A stretch of DNA of 35,798 nucleotides from Acidimicrobiia bacterium (GTDB lineage: Bacteria > Actinomycetota > Acidimicrobiia > Acidimicrobiales > Bin134): assembly GCA_009843865.1 (NCBI GenBank), contig VYCQ01000015.1, positions 3,217 through 39,014 on the forward strand, in the 5' to 3' direction. Each line of letters opens with the position of its first letter. Positions within the stretch are counted from its first letter, which is position 1. The notes beneath the pieces were generated by a model that saw only the letters and a list, made by a program, of their open reading frames with translations, was not told the origin of the DNA and ran no database searches. Position numbers and translations under genes: made by a program. Shown one piece after another: positions 1-7,787 of this stretch.

Positions 1-660
1 TGGTCTGATGGCGAGATTATGTGGGTGGCCGATACTCAGGCGCTCTCGCTGTTTGCTTATTGGCTTGTCGACAGCACTCTCGCTGGGGTGTACACGTTAG
101 ACCCTGTTAACGCAGCGCCTCACGATCTGTGGTCCGACGGGGCCACAATATGGGTGGCTGATAGTGTCGATATCCGCGTTTACGCTTACGAGCTGCCAGT
201 TCTGTCCCAAACCGATACCGTTCATAGCGCGCTAAAGCTTGTCGGGGAACTTGTTGCCAACCAATGTCGCGTTCCCCGGAACATATGGGCTGATACAAAC
301 AACATGTATATCTGGGCTCCTGTTATAGACAACGTTCACGTTTATGATTTGCCATCCCTGCTCTCACTTGAACTCACTCATGCCGATATTGCTGCTCGAG
401 ATGCTCTTATCGCTCAACAAGAGAACCTTCTTAACGAATATCGTTGCTTGTTTAATATCGACACCCACATCGTTCCCGGCGGCTGCACCAACTTACAAAT
501 TGTACAACCCCCCGTTTCACTTCCATCTTCTAGCCTCACCACAGCCGATATTGCTGCTCGAGATGCTCTTATCGCTCAACAAGAGAACCTTCTTAACGAA
601 TATCGTTGCTTGTTTAATATCGACACCCACATCGTTCCCGGCGGCTGCACCAATAACTAA
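1..660 (+). CDS. C-terminal part of a WSDG-repeat beta-propeller protein (5' truncated)
   Basis: The reading frame is open from base 1, so the gene starts outside the window and ends at TAA 658-660. The visible part begins with three propeller-like blades: Trp-Ser-Asp-Gly followed a few residues later by Trp-Val-Ala-Asp, then WSDGATIWVAD, then a weaker WADTNNMYIWA copy, each ending in a Val/Leu-Tyr-Ala-Tyr or Val-Tyr-Asp-Leu strand. Such repeats are common in extracellular proteins of Actinobacteria. After the blades come two copies of a roughly 37-residue unit with a predicted amphipathic helix (ARDALIAQQENLLNEYRC) and two cysteines, ending PGGCTN. The protein stops right after the second copy. 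No C-terminal membrane anchor or LPXTG motif follows. Location outside the cell is inferred, because the N terminus is missing. Function is unknown. Confidence 0.75.
   Translation, partial: WSDGEIMWVADTQALSLFAYWLVDSTLAGVYTLDPVNAAPHDLWSDGATIWVADSVDIRVYAYELPVLSQTDTVHSALKLVGELVANQCRVPRNIWADTNNMYIWAPVIDNVHVYDLPSLLSLELTHADIAARDALIAQQENLLNEYRCLFNIDTHIVPGGCTNLQIVQPPVSLPSSSLTTADIAARDALIAQQENLLNEYRCLFNIDTHIVPGGCTNN
382..653 (+). repeat. Perfect 110-bp direct repeat, two copies, 162-bp period
   Basis: Bases 382-491 and 544-653 read as identical over 110 bp and are separated by 52 bp of unrelated Pro/Ser-rich coding sequence. The period of 162 bp is 54 codons, so the frame is kept and the C-terminal protein unit is duplicated. 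Identity at all codon positions indicates recent duplication or gene conversion. Confidence 0.95.
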
Positions 661-679
661 TCCAATTGACTTCTCTAAA

Positions 680-3235
680 TCAATTCCCCATAGGGAGGCT
701 GGTGTGCCACGTTCCGTTGTGGGCTCGCAGCGCGGCAGCTACCGCTCCGGCGGTGGGTACTAGGCCAATCTCCCCCACGCCTTTGATGCCGTAGGGGGCT
801 CCGGGTTGAGGTGATTCCACTAAGATAACATCTACCGGAGGCATGTCCTTAGGCCGTAGGATCCCTAGTGACTTGAGGGTCATATTGGTGGGCCAGCCGT
901 TTTCATCGGCGGGGAAGTCTTCGGTGAGAGCGTAGCCCAGCCCCATGTGGACTGCTCCTTCGATCTGGCCTTCGCATAGCAGCGGGTTGACGGCCTTGCC
1001 CACGTCGTGGGCGGCCACCACCTTTTCGACCACACCGTTGTCGTCGAGCACCACCATCTGGGCGGCGTAGCCGAAGGTTGAGTGGATGATGGGGTTATCC
1101 AACCCATCCGACAGCTTGTTTGTCCAGTCCACACGGTACTCGCCGAAGTAGTCCACGCCGGGTTGGCATCCGTCAGCCAGAGCGGTTTTACAGGCATCGG
1201 CCACCGATCCGGCACCCATTAGGGTGCCTCGACTGCCGGTGGTCTGACCCGCGCCCAACTCGTAGGTGGTGTTTACTACCACTCGTACTCGATCAGCGCT
1301 TATGCCCAGCTCGGTCACCGCCACTTGTTGAGCCACGGTGTGGATTCCCTGGCCCATCTCAGTCCAGCAGTGGCGCACCTCCACGCCGCCGCCTTCGTGG
1401 TAGTCGTCGTCAAAGCGCACCACGGCTTTGGCGATTTCTTTGAAGCCGTTGCCCAGCCCCGAGTTTTTGAGGCCGAGCCCTAGTCCTACTGATTTGCCAG
1501 CCGCCAGAGCCTTGTCCCAGGCTGGTTTGACCGCTTCTAGGCAGGCGCGGGCCCCGAGTGAGCCATCGTCCATGATCTGTCCTGGCCCCCAGATGGCACC
1601 GGGGGCTACCGCGTTGAGCGACCGCATTTCCCAGCCGTCGATGCCCACTGCCTCGGCTAGGCGGTCTATCACCCCTTCCATGGCAAACTGGGCTTGGTTG
1701 GCTCCGAAGCCTCGGAAGGCACCGCACACTGGGTTGTTGGTGCGGGCGGCTATTGCTTCTACGTCGATGTTGGGCACCGAGTAGGGGCCGCTGGCATGAC
1801 CCGCGGCCCGCTCTAGCACCTTCATGCCCACCGAGGCATACGGGCCGGAGTCACCCACCATCCGTGCTCGCAGCGCGGTGAGCTTGCCGTCGGCATCGCA
1901 GCCAGCCCACATCTCGATGCGGATGGGATGGCGTTTGGGATGCATCCGCAGCGACTCTTCTCGCGACACGGTGCATAGCACTGGGCTGCCGAGCAGCCAG
2001 GCGGCCAGCGCGGTTTGTGCTTGGTTGGCCATATCTTCTTTGCCGCCGAACGCCCCGCCGTTGCTCACCAGCTCTACGGTGACCTGTTGAGGATCGATGT
2101 TGAGCACTGATGCTATTTGATCGCGATCGTCCCATATCCCCTGGCCTCCCGAGTAAACATGCATGGTGCCGTCGTTATGGGGCACCGCTAGGGTGGATTC
2201 GGGCTCTAAGAAGGCGTGTTCAATGCGCTGGGTCTGGAACACCTCGTGGATGGTGTGGGTGCTGGCTGCTAAAGCGGCATCAACATCACCTCGGGCGTAC
2301 ACCGAGCGTGACAGCACGTTGCCGTCTAGCTGCCACACCGCATCGGCGGTGCCGTTGGTCACCGCGGCCACCGGGTCGGTGATGGGTGTGTGCACTTCAT
2401 AGGTCACCGCCACAGCCTCAGCAGCACGCCGAGCGGTGGCACGGGTGTCAGCCACTACAATGGCCAGCACATCACCCACGTAGGAGGTGCGGCCCCCCTC
2501 GGGGATGAACACCGGCCAGTCTTTATGGATGATCCCCACTCGCAGTTCGCCGGGCACGTCCGTCGCGGTGAACACCGCCTCTACGCCGTCCATGTCCTTG
2601 GCGGCTGAGGTGTCTATTCGTATGATGTCGGCCCGGGCGTGTTCCGACAGGTGCAGGGCGGCGTGCAGCAGCCCCTTGGGGCGTAGGTCGTCGATGTAGT
2701 GCCTGTCGCCTAGGGCTAGTTCTCGGGCCTCGTATTTGATGCCCCGGCTGCCTACGCCGCCGGGTGCTTCGGCTTTGGGCATTTCACCTTGGGCTAGCAT
2801 CTCGACTGCGTCCAAGATTTTGGTGTAGCCAGTGCAGCGGCATAGGTGTCCGCCTAGGTGTCGGGAAGCCTCTTCGCGGGTTAGTTCTGAGCCCTTGCGG
2901 TCAACCAACGATTTGGTGCGGATCAAGATGCCAGGGGTGCAGAATCCGCACTGAAGGGCACCGCAGGCCGCAAACACATCGGCCATGCGGTCGCGCTCTT
3001 CAGTCGGTACCCCTTCTAGGGTTAGCACCTCACAGCCAGCCGAGCGCTCCAGCGAGGTTTGGCAGGCTACTCGAGCGCGCCCATCCACCAGAACCGCGCA
3101 GCAGCCGCATTGGCCGCTGGGCGAGCACCCGTCTTTGGGTGACATGATGCCCAGCTCGTCGCGCAGGGCGGCTAGCAAGTGTTCGTGGTCGCCTTGAATG
3201 GTCACGGTTTGACCGTTGATTGTCAGCGTCGTCAT
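680..3235 (-). CDS. Fused [2Fe-2S]/molybdopterin hydroxylase resembling selenium-dependent xanthine dehydrogenase
   Basis: This is an 851-residue molybdenum hydroxylase of the xanthine dehydrogenase family with the iron-sulfur subunit fused to the molybdopterin subunit and no FAD domain. Residues 1-80 form a ferredoxin-type domain with Cys37, Cys43, Cys46 and Cys58. Residues 85-150 form the second [2Fe-2S] domain (Cys96-x2-Cys99 and Cys132-x-Cys134). The molybdopterin part carries GGAFGGK (393-399), RGFGANQ (508-514) and GVGE with the presumed catalytic Glu822. Length, fusion and lack of FAD fit the family called selenium-dependent xanthine dehydrogenase, which is known from genomes with selenium metabolism; E. 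coli XdhD has a similar layout. The start ATG overlaps the upstream stop as ATGA, with AGGAG just before it. Purine or a related heterocycle is the likely substrate, but the sequence cannot fix it. Confidence 0.85.
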   Translation of the reverse strand: MTTLTINGQTVTIQGDHEHLLAALRDELGIMSPKDGCSPSGQCGCCAVLVDGRARVACQTSLERSAGCEVLTLEGVPTEERDRMADVFAACGALQCGFCTPGILIRTKSLVDRKGSELTREEASRHLGGHLCRCTGYTKILDAVEMLAQGEMPKAEAPGGVGSRGIKYEARELALGDRHYIDDLRPKGLLHAALHLSEHARADIIRIDTSAAKDMDGVEAVFTATDVPGELRVGIIHKDWPVFIPEGGRTSYVGDVLAIVVADTRATARRAAEAVAVTYEVHTPITDPVAAVTNGTADAVWQLDGNVLSRSVYARGDVDAALAASTHTIHEVFQTQRIEHAFLEPESTLAVPHNDGTMHVYSGGQGIWDDRDQIASVLNIDPQQVTVELVSNGGAFGGKEDMANQAQTALAAWLLGSPVLCTVSREESLRMHPKRHPIRIEMWAGCDADGKLTALRARMVGDSGPYASVGMKVLERAAGHASGPYSVPNIDVEAIAARTNNPVCGAFRGFGANQAQFAMEGVIDRLAEAVGIDGWEMRSLNAVAPGAIWGPGQIMDDGSLGARACLEAVKPAWDKALAAGKSVGLGLGLKNSGLGNGFKEIAKAVVRFDDDYHEGGGVEVRHCWTEMGQGIHTVAQQVAVTELGISADRVRVVVNTTYELGAGQTTGSRGTLMGAGSVADACKTALADGCQPGVDYFGEYRVDWTNKLSDGLDNPIIHSTFGYAAQMVVLDDNGVVEKVVAAHDVGKAVNPLLCEGQIEGAVHMGLGYALTEDFPADENGWPTNMTLKSLGILRPKDMPPVDVILVESPQPGAPYGIKGVGEIGLVPTAGAVAAALRAHNGTWHTSLPMGN

Positions 3236-4305
3236 GGTTTACTCCTTAGTGGAGTGGGTGTTCCGCCGATAGTGGGCATTTTCGCGGCAGGGGGCTTCTG
3301 CTGGGTGAATGTCATTTGCTCGGTGATGGATTTGTACATCTCTGGGCGGCGATAGCGGCTGAAGTCGTACAGTGTGTTCTTGTAAGCCGCGCACCAGTTT
3401 AGGTTGCAGGTGGCCACCACTAGCTCGTCGCCGTCGCTAGTGGCTTGAGCTAGCACCTCGCCCGAGGGCCCTATGATGCAGCTCTCGGCCAAGCTTTTTA
3501 CCCCCTCTTCTTCGCCTCCTTTGGCCACACCCACCACGAACGTGCCGTTTTGGTAGGCCCCGGCCTGCATGACCAGGCGGCTGTGGAATCCGGCTAGGAA
3601 ATCCTGAGATGGATCGGGGTAGTAGTGGATAGGAGTGTTATAGCCGATCAGGATCATCTCTACATCGGCCAACCCCATCACTCGATAAGTTTCGGGCCAA
3701 CGCCGATCGTTGCACAGGGCTAGGCCGATCTCGCCTCGAAAGGCTGTCCAGGTGCGGAATGTTTCTGTGGCGGGTTCAAAGTAAGCCCGTTCTAGGTGCT
3801 GAAATGGGCGTTGAGGCTCATATGTCTCGTGTCCGGGGATGTGGACTTTGCGGAACTTAGCAACCTTGTGTCCATTGTCGTCTACTAGTAAATAGGTGTT
3901 GTAGCGATGGCCGTCGGGGGTCAGCTCGGCGTAGCCTAGGCAAAAGCCGATCCCTAGGCGGGCGGCCTCGTCAAACAGTGGTTTGACCTGCGGTGAGGGC
4001 ATCTCTGTCTCATAGAAGCTGTTGAGTTCGTTGATATCGTCGATCCACCACCGGGGAAAGAAGGTGGTCAGGGCTAGCTCGGGGTATACCACTAAATCGC
4101 AGCCCTTTTTGTGGCCTTCATGTAGCAACCTCAGCAGCCGTTCTATCACCTTGGCCCGGGTATCGTGACGTGCGATGGGGCCGAGCTGAGCTGCACCTAC
4201 GGTGATCTCACGCAGGTTGCTCGACAGGTGCGTCATCCGTTCGTCGATCACTTCGCTTGCTAGGTGGGTAGTGAGCGTGCTGTCGTTGTTGTGGGTGGCG
4301 CTCAT
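3232..4305 (-). CDS. Nitrilase-superfamily N-carbamoyl-D-amino acid hydrolase-like protein
   Basis: The 357-residue protein has the carbon-nitrogen hydrolase fold with catalytic triad Glu76 (YPELALTTFFPRW), Lys153 (FRKVHIPGH) and Cys198 (LALCNDRRWPET). Several stretches, such as ELALTTFFPRW, SFYETEMP, RPFQHLE and CNDRRWPETYRVMG, match what I remember of Agrobacterium D-carbamoylase closely. That enzyme splits N-carbamoyl-D-amino acids into the D-amino acid, CO2 and ammonia. A different ureido substrate is possible. The N terminus is about 30 residues longer than usual, but the start is supported by an ATGA overlap with the upstream gene and a GGAG about 8 nt before it; an internal Met24 is the alternative. 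The gene is the middle member of the operon and overlaps both neighbours by 4 nt, so translation is probably coupled. Confidence 0.85.
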   Translation of the reverse strand: MSATHNNDSTLTTHLASEVIDERMTHLSSNLREITVGAAQLGPIARHDTRAKVIERLLRLLHEGHKKGCDLVVYPELALTTFFPRWWIDDINELNSFYETEMPSPQVKPLFDEAARLGIGFCLGYAELTPDGHRYNTYLLVDDNGHKVAKFRKVHIPGHETYEPQRPFQHLERAYFEPATETFRTWTAFRGEIGLALCNDRRWPETYRVMGLADVEMILIGYNTPIHYYPDPSQDFLAGFHSRLVMQAGAYQNGTFVVGVAKGGEEEGVKSLAESCIIGPSGEVLAQATSDGDELVVATCNLNWCAAYKNTLYDFSRYRRPEMYKSITEQMTFTQQKPPAAKMPTIGGTPTPLRSKP

Positions 4306-5588
4306 ACCTGCACTCCGGCTGCCTCTTCTATCTTTGAGGTCTCAGCGATCTCGGCTAGATCTAGCATGATTCGCGCCAGCACGTTGGCACCTGCCTCCAA
4401 GTGCTCGGGCTCGGTGTGCTCAAACGGGTTGTGGCTGATGCCCTTCCAGGAGGGCACGAATATCATTGAGGTAGGACATACCGGAGCGAACATCTGAGCA
4501 TCATGGCCAGCGCCTGAGCATAGTTGTCGGTGGCTGAGGCCCAGATCTGCGGCAGCTTGTTCTACCCTGTCGATCATTTCAGGGGCGAACTCCACAGGGG
4601 CGAATCGGGCGAGACACCGTGAGGTGATCTCTGTGTCTGATTCGGCGGCTAGTTCTTTGAGGAAGGCGGCTAGGCGGTTTTCGGCTTCGGTGAGCAGGTT
4701 GTCGTTGGTGTTGCGCATGTCCACGGTAAGCACCGCATCAGAAGCCACCACATTCACTAGATTGGGGTGTAGCTCAACTCGCCCTACGGTACATACCTGC
4801 GGAGGGCCGAACTTTTCGGCCAACTCGTGAACGAACACCGCGATGCGAGCAGCGGCCCACCCGGCATCGTGGCGCATGTTCATTGGGGTGGTGCCAGCGT
4901 GATTTGACTGACCAGCTACGGTGATCTCAGCCCAGCTGATGCCTTGCACGCCAGTGACCACGCCGATCACGATGCCCTCGGTGTCAAGGATTGGGCCTTG
5001 CTCAATATGCAGCTCGATGAAGGCGTGGGGTGGCGGCGATGGGCATGGGGCTGAGCCCCGATAGCCGATTCGGCTAAGTTCTTCACCCACTGTTGCACCG
5101 TCGGTGCCCACGATGTCAAGCGCTTCTTCTAGGGGGAGCTCGCCGGTGTAAACAAGGCTGCCTAGCATGTCGGGGGGAAATCGAGAGCCTTCCTCGTCGG
5201 TGAAGAATCCCACCGCTAACGGCCGACGGGTGGTGATGTTGGCCTGTTTAACCGCTTCGATCACCTGTAAGCCAGCTAAAACGCCGAGGTTGCCGTCGTA
5301 GCGACCGCCGGTGCGCACGGTGTCGATGTGGCTTCCGCACATGACCGGCGGCCCTTCTGTAGCCCCGGCCAGGGTGCCAATCACGTTGCCGATGCCGTCG
5401 ATGCTGATGTCGAGACCTAGGTCTTGCATCCACGTCACCACCAAGTCGCGCCCGGCACGATCTTCGTCGGTCAGCGCCAAGCGGCAGGCACCGTCGGTGC
5501 CTTCGATCTCGCCAATTGAAGCCAAAGCAGCTAAGCGATCGCTCAGGCTTCGACCGTCGACGCTGATCTCAGGAGCCATAGATATCAT
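4302..5588 (-). CDS. M20-family Zn amidohydrolase (allantoate amidohydrolase / N-carbamoyl-L-amino acid hydrolase type)
   Basis: This 428-residue metallopeptidase-fold enzyme belongs to the AllC/HyuC/beta-ureidopropionase group. Visible metal-site motifs are GSHIDTV, DGNLGV, the Glu pair in FFTDEEGSRF, the His of ELHIEQGP, and the C-terminal GISHNP. A dimerisation lid lies between roughly residues 210 and 330 (QSNHAGTTPM and following). Known members remove ammonia and CO2 from allantoate or hydrolyse N-carbamoyl-L-amino acids; YgeY, another M20 protein, sits in the E. coli purine cluster with XdhD. Here it is the first full-length gene of the operon. Two ATGs, 5588 and 5579, are possible and neither has a clear Shine-Dalgarno site. 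Together with the carbamoylase-like enzyme and the molybdenum hydroxylase it suggests breakdown of a purine, hydantoin or ureide. The exact substrate is not determinable from sequence. Confidence 0.85.
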   Translation of the reverse strand: MISMAPEISVDGRSLSDRLAALASIGEIEGTDGACRLALTDEDRAGRDLVVTWMQDLGLDISIDGIGNVIGTLAGATEGPPVMCGSHIDTVRTGGRYDGNLGVLAGLQVIEAVKQANITTRRPLAVGFFTDEEGSRFPPDMLGSLVYTGELPLEEALDIVGTDGATVGEELSRIGYRGSAPCPSPPPHAFIELHIEQGPILDTEGIVIGVVTGVQGISWAEITVAGQSNHAGTTPMNMRHDAGWAAARIAVFVHELAEKFGPPQVCTVGRVELHPNLVNVVASDAVLTVDMRNTNDNLLTEAENRLAAFLKELAAESDTEITSRCLARFAPVEFAPEMIDRVEQAAADLGLSHRQLCSGAGHDAQMFAPVCPTSMIFVPSWKGISHNPFEHTEPEHLEAGANVLARIMLDLAEIAETSKIEEAAGVQV

Positions 5589-5606
5589 ATTTTGCCAGAA
5601 ATCGCG

Positions 5607-5708
5607 CTAGTTGTGTATTGAAGACTTGCTCCCGTCAAACTTCGCTGCTTGCTCAAACGAATCCCACGCCTTGTCAACTGTCTTGGCTAGCCCTGTGTAT
5701 ATGTCCAT
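5607..5708 (-). CDS. Possible 33-residue ORF leading the hydrolase operon
   Basis: An ATG at 5708 opens a 33-codon frame ending TAG, 18 nt before the M20 hydrolase ATG. The peptide starts MDIYTGLAKTVDKAWDSFEQ and is hydrophilic with a helix-like pattern. A purine-rich AGAAGAG lies about 9 nt upstream. I recognise no family. It could be a leader peptide, a small protein, or the stub of a decayed gene. Evidence is positional only. Confidence 0.3.
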   Translation of the reverse strand: MDIYTGLAKTVDKAWDSFEQAAKFDGSKSSIHN

Positions 5709-5773
5709 CTTGTTGTTCTCTTCTAGGAGTCAGGTTCCTAACGGCTTTCCTATTCATGGTGCCGATGTGATAC

Positions 5774-5797
5774 TGGGCTGAGCCCATATTCATGGGC
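5774..5797. terminator. Overlapping inverted repeats after the DUF4143 gene
   Basis: TGGGCT-G-AGCCCA (5774-5786) and GCCCAT-ATTC-ATGGGC (5782-5797) share bases, so only one hairpin can form at a time. They straddle the stop codon of the minus-strand ATPase gene. No T-run follows, so termination is only a guess. Confidence 0.3.
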
Positions 5798-7076
5798 CTA
5801 GGGTCGTGATAGGGATGATTGCGATACCATCGGGCAGCTCACCCCCGACACCGGTCGCAGTGATGACGGCTAATTTGATGGGTTCTCCCATGAGATTGGT
5901 GTTAATTCGATTTTTTAGCAGACGAAGCGATTCGATTCCTTCCATAACCCCTTTATCGCTACCCAGCTTGATTTCGAAGGCGGCCCATTCTCCGTCGGCT
6001 CTTTCTAAAATCACATCTACTTCTAAACCGTATTCGTCCAGATAGTGAGAGAGATGGCAACCCTCGAGTTGCGAATAGATCCGAAGATCGCGCACAACGA
6101 GCGATTCAAATAGAAAACCGAAAAAATCCAAATCAGATCGCAGCCTGACGCTGTTAGTACGTAGGGCGGCAACAGCGAGAGAGGGACACACGAAATGACG
6201 AGCCGGAGTCGTGCGCAAAGCTATTCGCGACCGTAGATGAGGTTTCCATGCTGGCAAGTCTTCAATCACGAATAGCCGCTCAAGTGACTGCAAGTACTTT
6301 TTGACAGTTCTGGGATGCATAGGCACGTTTCGATCTCCAGATGCGTCTTTGGCTAGTGTTGTGAAGGACACCTTGGTACCAGCATTACGCCCCAGAGAAG
6401 CCAGCAGTCTGCGCACCCCGATAGGGTCGCGCTTCACGTCATCGACCTGAGTGATATCGGTACGGCAGATGTCGTTTAAGTAGTCGCGCAAACTTTTCTG
6501 CGCGAAGGCAGCAGTACCTGTGACGATTCTTGGCCAACCTCCGCGGCATATAAGGTCGATCATTGTAGGAATTTGAACACCGGGAGTTTGCGGTCGACTG
6601 GGTTCACCGTCCATCAGTTTGCTGAGAGATACGCTTCCGTTCGACTCACCGGATTCAAGCAACGACATTGGCCGTATCCTTACCCGGGCGACCCGCCCGA
6701 TGCCAGAATGTCTAGTGATGTCGTCCGGCGGATTTGCCGATCCGGTGAGTAGGAATTGCCCCATCTCAGCTCGGTCATCGCAGGCACGCCGCATGGGGTT
6801 CCAGATCTCAGGCATTTGTTGCCACTCATCCAATAGGCGGGGAACGGGGCCATCAAGCAAGGACGCGGCATCAATCGATGCCGCTAGCCGGATGCCGAGT
6901 ATGGTGTCGAAGAGCGCCTCGCTTTGCGCGAAGTGCTTGCCGGTCCAGGTTTTTCCGCTGGCACGGGGACCGTCTAAAAGGACAGCGGGGCTGGAATACA
7001 GCGCTTCAGCCACTTCTCTGTCGACGACCCGAGGTCGGTATCCGGACGGAGTGAGGGTTCCGGTCACAGGATACAA
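5790..7076 (-). CDS. AAA-family ATPase with C-terminal DUF4143 domain
   Basis: The 428-residue protein has an N-terminal P-loop ATPase (AAA_14 type): Walker A GPRASGKT at 36-43, a Walker B-like RLLDEWQ, and the sensor motif LLTGSA typical of this group. The C-terminal half is the DUF4143 region, with a nuclease-like strand pattern around LEVDVILERADGEWAAFEIKLG (the Asp, Glu and Glu-x-Lys of a PD-(D/E)XK-like core). These proteins are widespread, mobile, and of unknown biochemical role. The TTG at 7076 is the first start; GTG four codons later is an alternative. The N-terminal TLTPSG and C-terminal ITTLGP motifs recur in the deleted copy at 8030-8170. The gene forms an accessory patch with the toxin-antitoxin genes that follow. 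Confidence 0.8.
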   Translation of the reverse strand: MYPVTGTLTPSGYRPRVVDREVAEALYSSPAVLLDGPRASGKTWTGKHFAQSEALFDTILGIRLAASIDAASLLDGPVPRLLDEWQQMPEIWNPMRRACDDRAEMGQFLLTGSANPPDDITRHSGIGRVARVRIRPMSLLESGESNGSVSLSKLMDGEPSRPQTPGVQIPTMIDLICRGGWPRIVTGTAAFAQKSLRDYLNDICRTDITQVDDVKRDPIGVRRLLASLGRNAGTKVSFTTLAKDASGDRNVPMHPRTVKKYLQSLERLFVIEDLPAWKPHLRSRIALRTTPARHFVCPSLAVAALRTNSVRLRSDLDFFGFLFESLVVRDLRIYSQLEGCHLSHYLDEYGLEVDVILERADGEWAAFEIKLGSDKGVMEGIESLRLLKNRINTNLMGEPIKLAVITATGVGGELPDGIAIIPITTLGP

Positions 7077-7176
7077 GTTTATCCAAGTGCTTATTTATTG
7101 TCGTTTCAAGTGTGAAAAAACTGGTATAGCAAGTGCTGAAATACAGAAGCACCGCCAGTAGGGTTTGTCTTGAGTT

Positions 7177-7193
7177 ACGCGCGGGCGGCGCGT
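7177..7193. other. GC-rich inverted repeat upstream of the toxin-antitoxin pair
   Basis: ACGCGC-GGGCG-GCGCGT forms a 6-bp stem with a 5-base loop in the 224-bp gap between the divergent DUF4143 and antitoxin genes. It could be a protein site or a hairpin insulating the two. Nothing else supports a role. Confidence 0.25.
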
Positions 7194-7234
7194 CTCCCTA
7201 TTGTCCTGGTTCAGTTGGTTTACAAAATTGAAAG

Positions 7235-7262
7235 TTGTGTTCTGTATAGAATTCTGTACAAT
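7235..7262 (+). promoter_or_regulatory. YefM-type operator overlapping the toxin-antitoxin promoter
   Basis: TGTATAGAATTCTGTACA (7243-7260) is a palindrome with 16 of 18 positions symmetric. It contains TGTACA, the core hexamer known for YefM-YoeB operators. It covers the spacer and -10 of a candidate promoter TTGTGT (7235-7240), 16 bp, TACAAT (7257-7262). Binding by the antitoxin would block transcription of its own operon, the usual autoregulation of this family. Confidence 0.5.
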
Positions 7263-7300
7263 TTTTCTATAGCCAAACTTGACGATCTCAGGAGATTCTT

Positions 7301-7537
7301 ATGACTCCACTTACCGAGGCCCGCAGCCGTTTCAGCGAAATTGTTGATGAAGTTGCTTCAACTGGATCGATGATCGAGATCTCTCGTCATGGACGACCTG
7401 TGGCTGTTGTTATGGGTTATGAGGAGTACGAGTCGTTGTTAGAAACGCTGAACATCCTGGCCGATGATGTGACTATGGGTGCCATTGCTGAAGCCGAGCG
7501 AGAAATCGTTTTAGGTGATTTAGTCGAAATCGACTGA
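7301..7537 (+). CDS. Phd/YefM-family antitoxin
   Basis: The 78-residue protein has the Phd/YefM layout: an N-terminal DNA-binding part (LTEARSRFSEIVDEV), the strand ISRHGRPVAVVMGYEEYESL, and an acidic C-terminal tail that would wrap around the toxin. An AGGAG lies 6 nt before the ATG. The toxin gene follows after 7 nt, so the two are co-transcribed. A palindromic operator with TGTACA sits about 40 bp upstream. The protein would neutralise the RelE-like toxin and repress the operon. Confidence 0.9.
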   Translation: MTPLTEARSRFSEIVDEVASTGSMIEISRHGRPVAVVMGYEEYESLLETLNILADDVTMGAIAEAEREIVLGDLVEID

Positions 7538-7544
7538 GGGTCTC

Positions 7545-7787
7545 GTGGCTAGGTTGGCGCGCCGCGCTGAGAAAGATCTTAACGCCCTGCCTGAGGCACT
7601 GACGGTTAAGGCAAAGCAGATCATCAGGTATCTCGATCAAGACCCTCACGTAGGCAAAAAACTGGCCGGACCCCTTCAAGGAAAGCGTGCTACTCGCCTA
7701 GGGCGGTCGCATCGAATTATTTATATCGTAAGCGAAGGCCATGTCATCGTGCTGACGATTTCACACAGAAGAGACGCGTACCGCTAA
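7545..7787 (+). CDS. RelE/ParE-family toxin
   Basis: The 80-residue basic protein matches the RelE/YoeB/ParE fold: an N-terminal helix pair (RRAEKDLNALPEAL), then strands with GKRATRLGRSHRIIYIV and the C-terminal ISHRRDAYR, where Arg and Tyr are typical functional residues of ribosome-dependent mRNA interferases. A gyrase-poisoning ParE is the less likely alternative. The start is GTG at 7545, close behind the antitoxin stop. The gene appears intact. Its last bases overlap the stop of the PIN-domain stub on the other strand. Confidence 0.88.
   Translation: MARLARRAEKDLNALPEALTVKAKQIIRYLDQDPHVGKKLAGPLQGKRATRLGRSHRIIYIVSEGHVIVLTISHRRDAYR

Noticed and set aside
344-763. 139-codon plus-strand frame across the propeller gene end
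   Set aside because: It lies in another frame of the repeat-containing gene and runs into the oppositely oriented hydroxylase gene; its own repeat is a shadow of the 110-bp DNA repeat.
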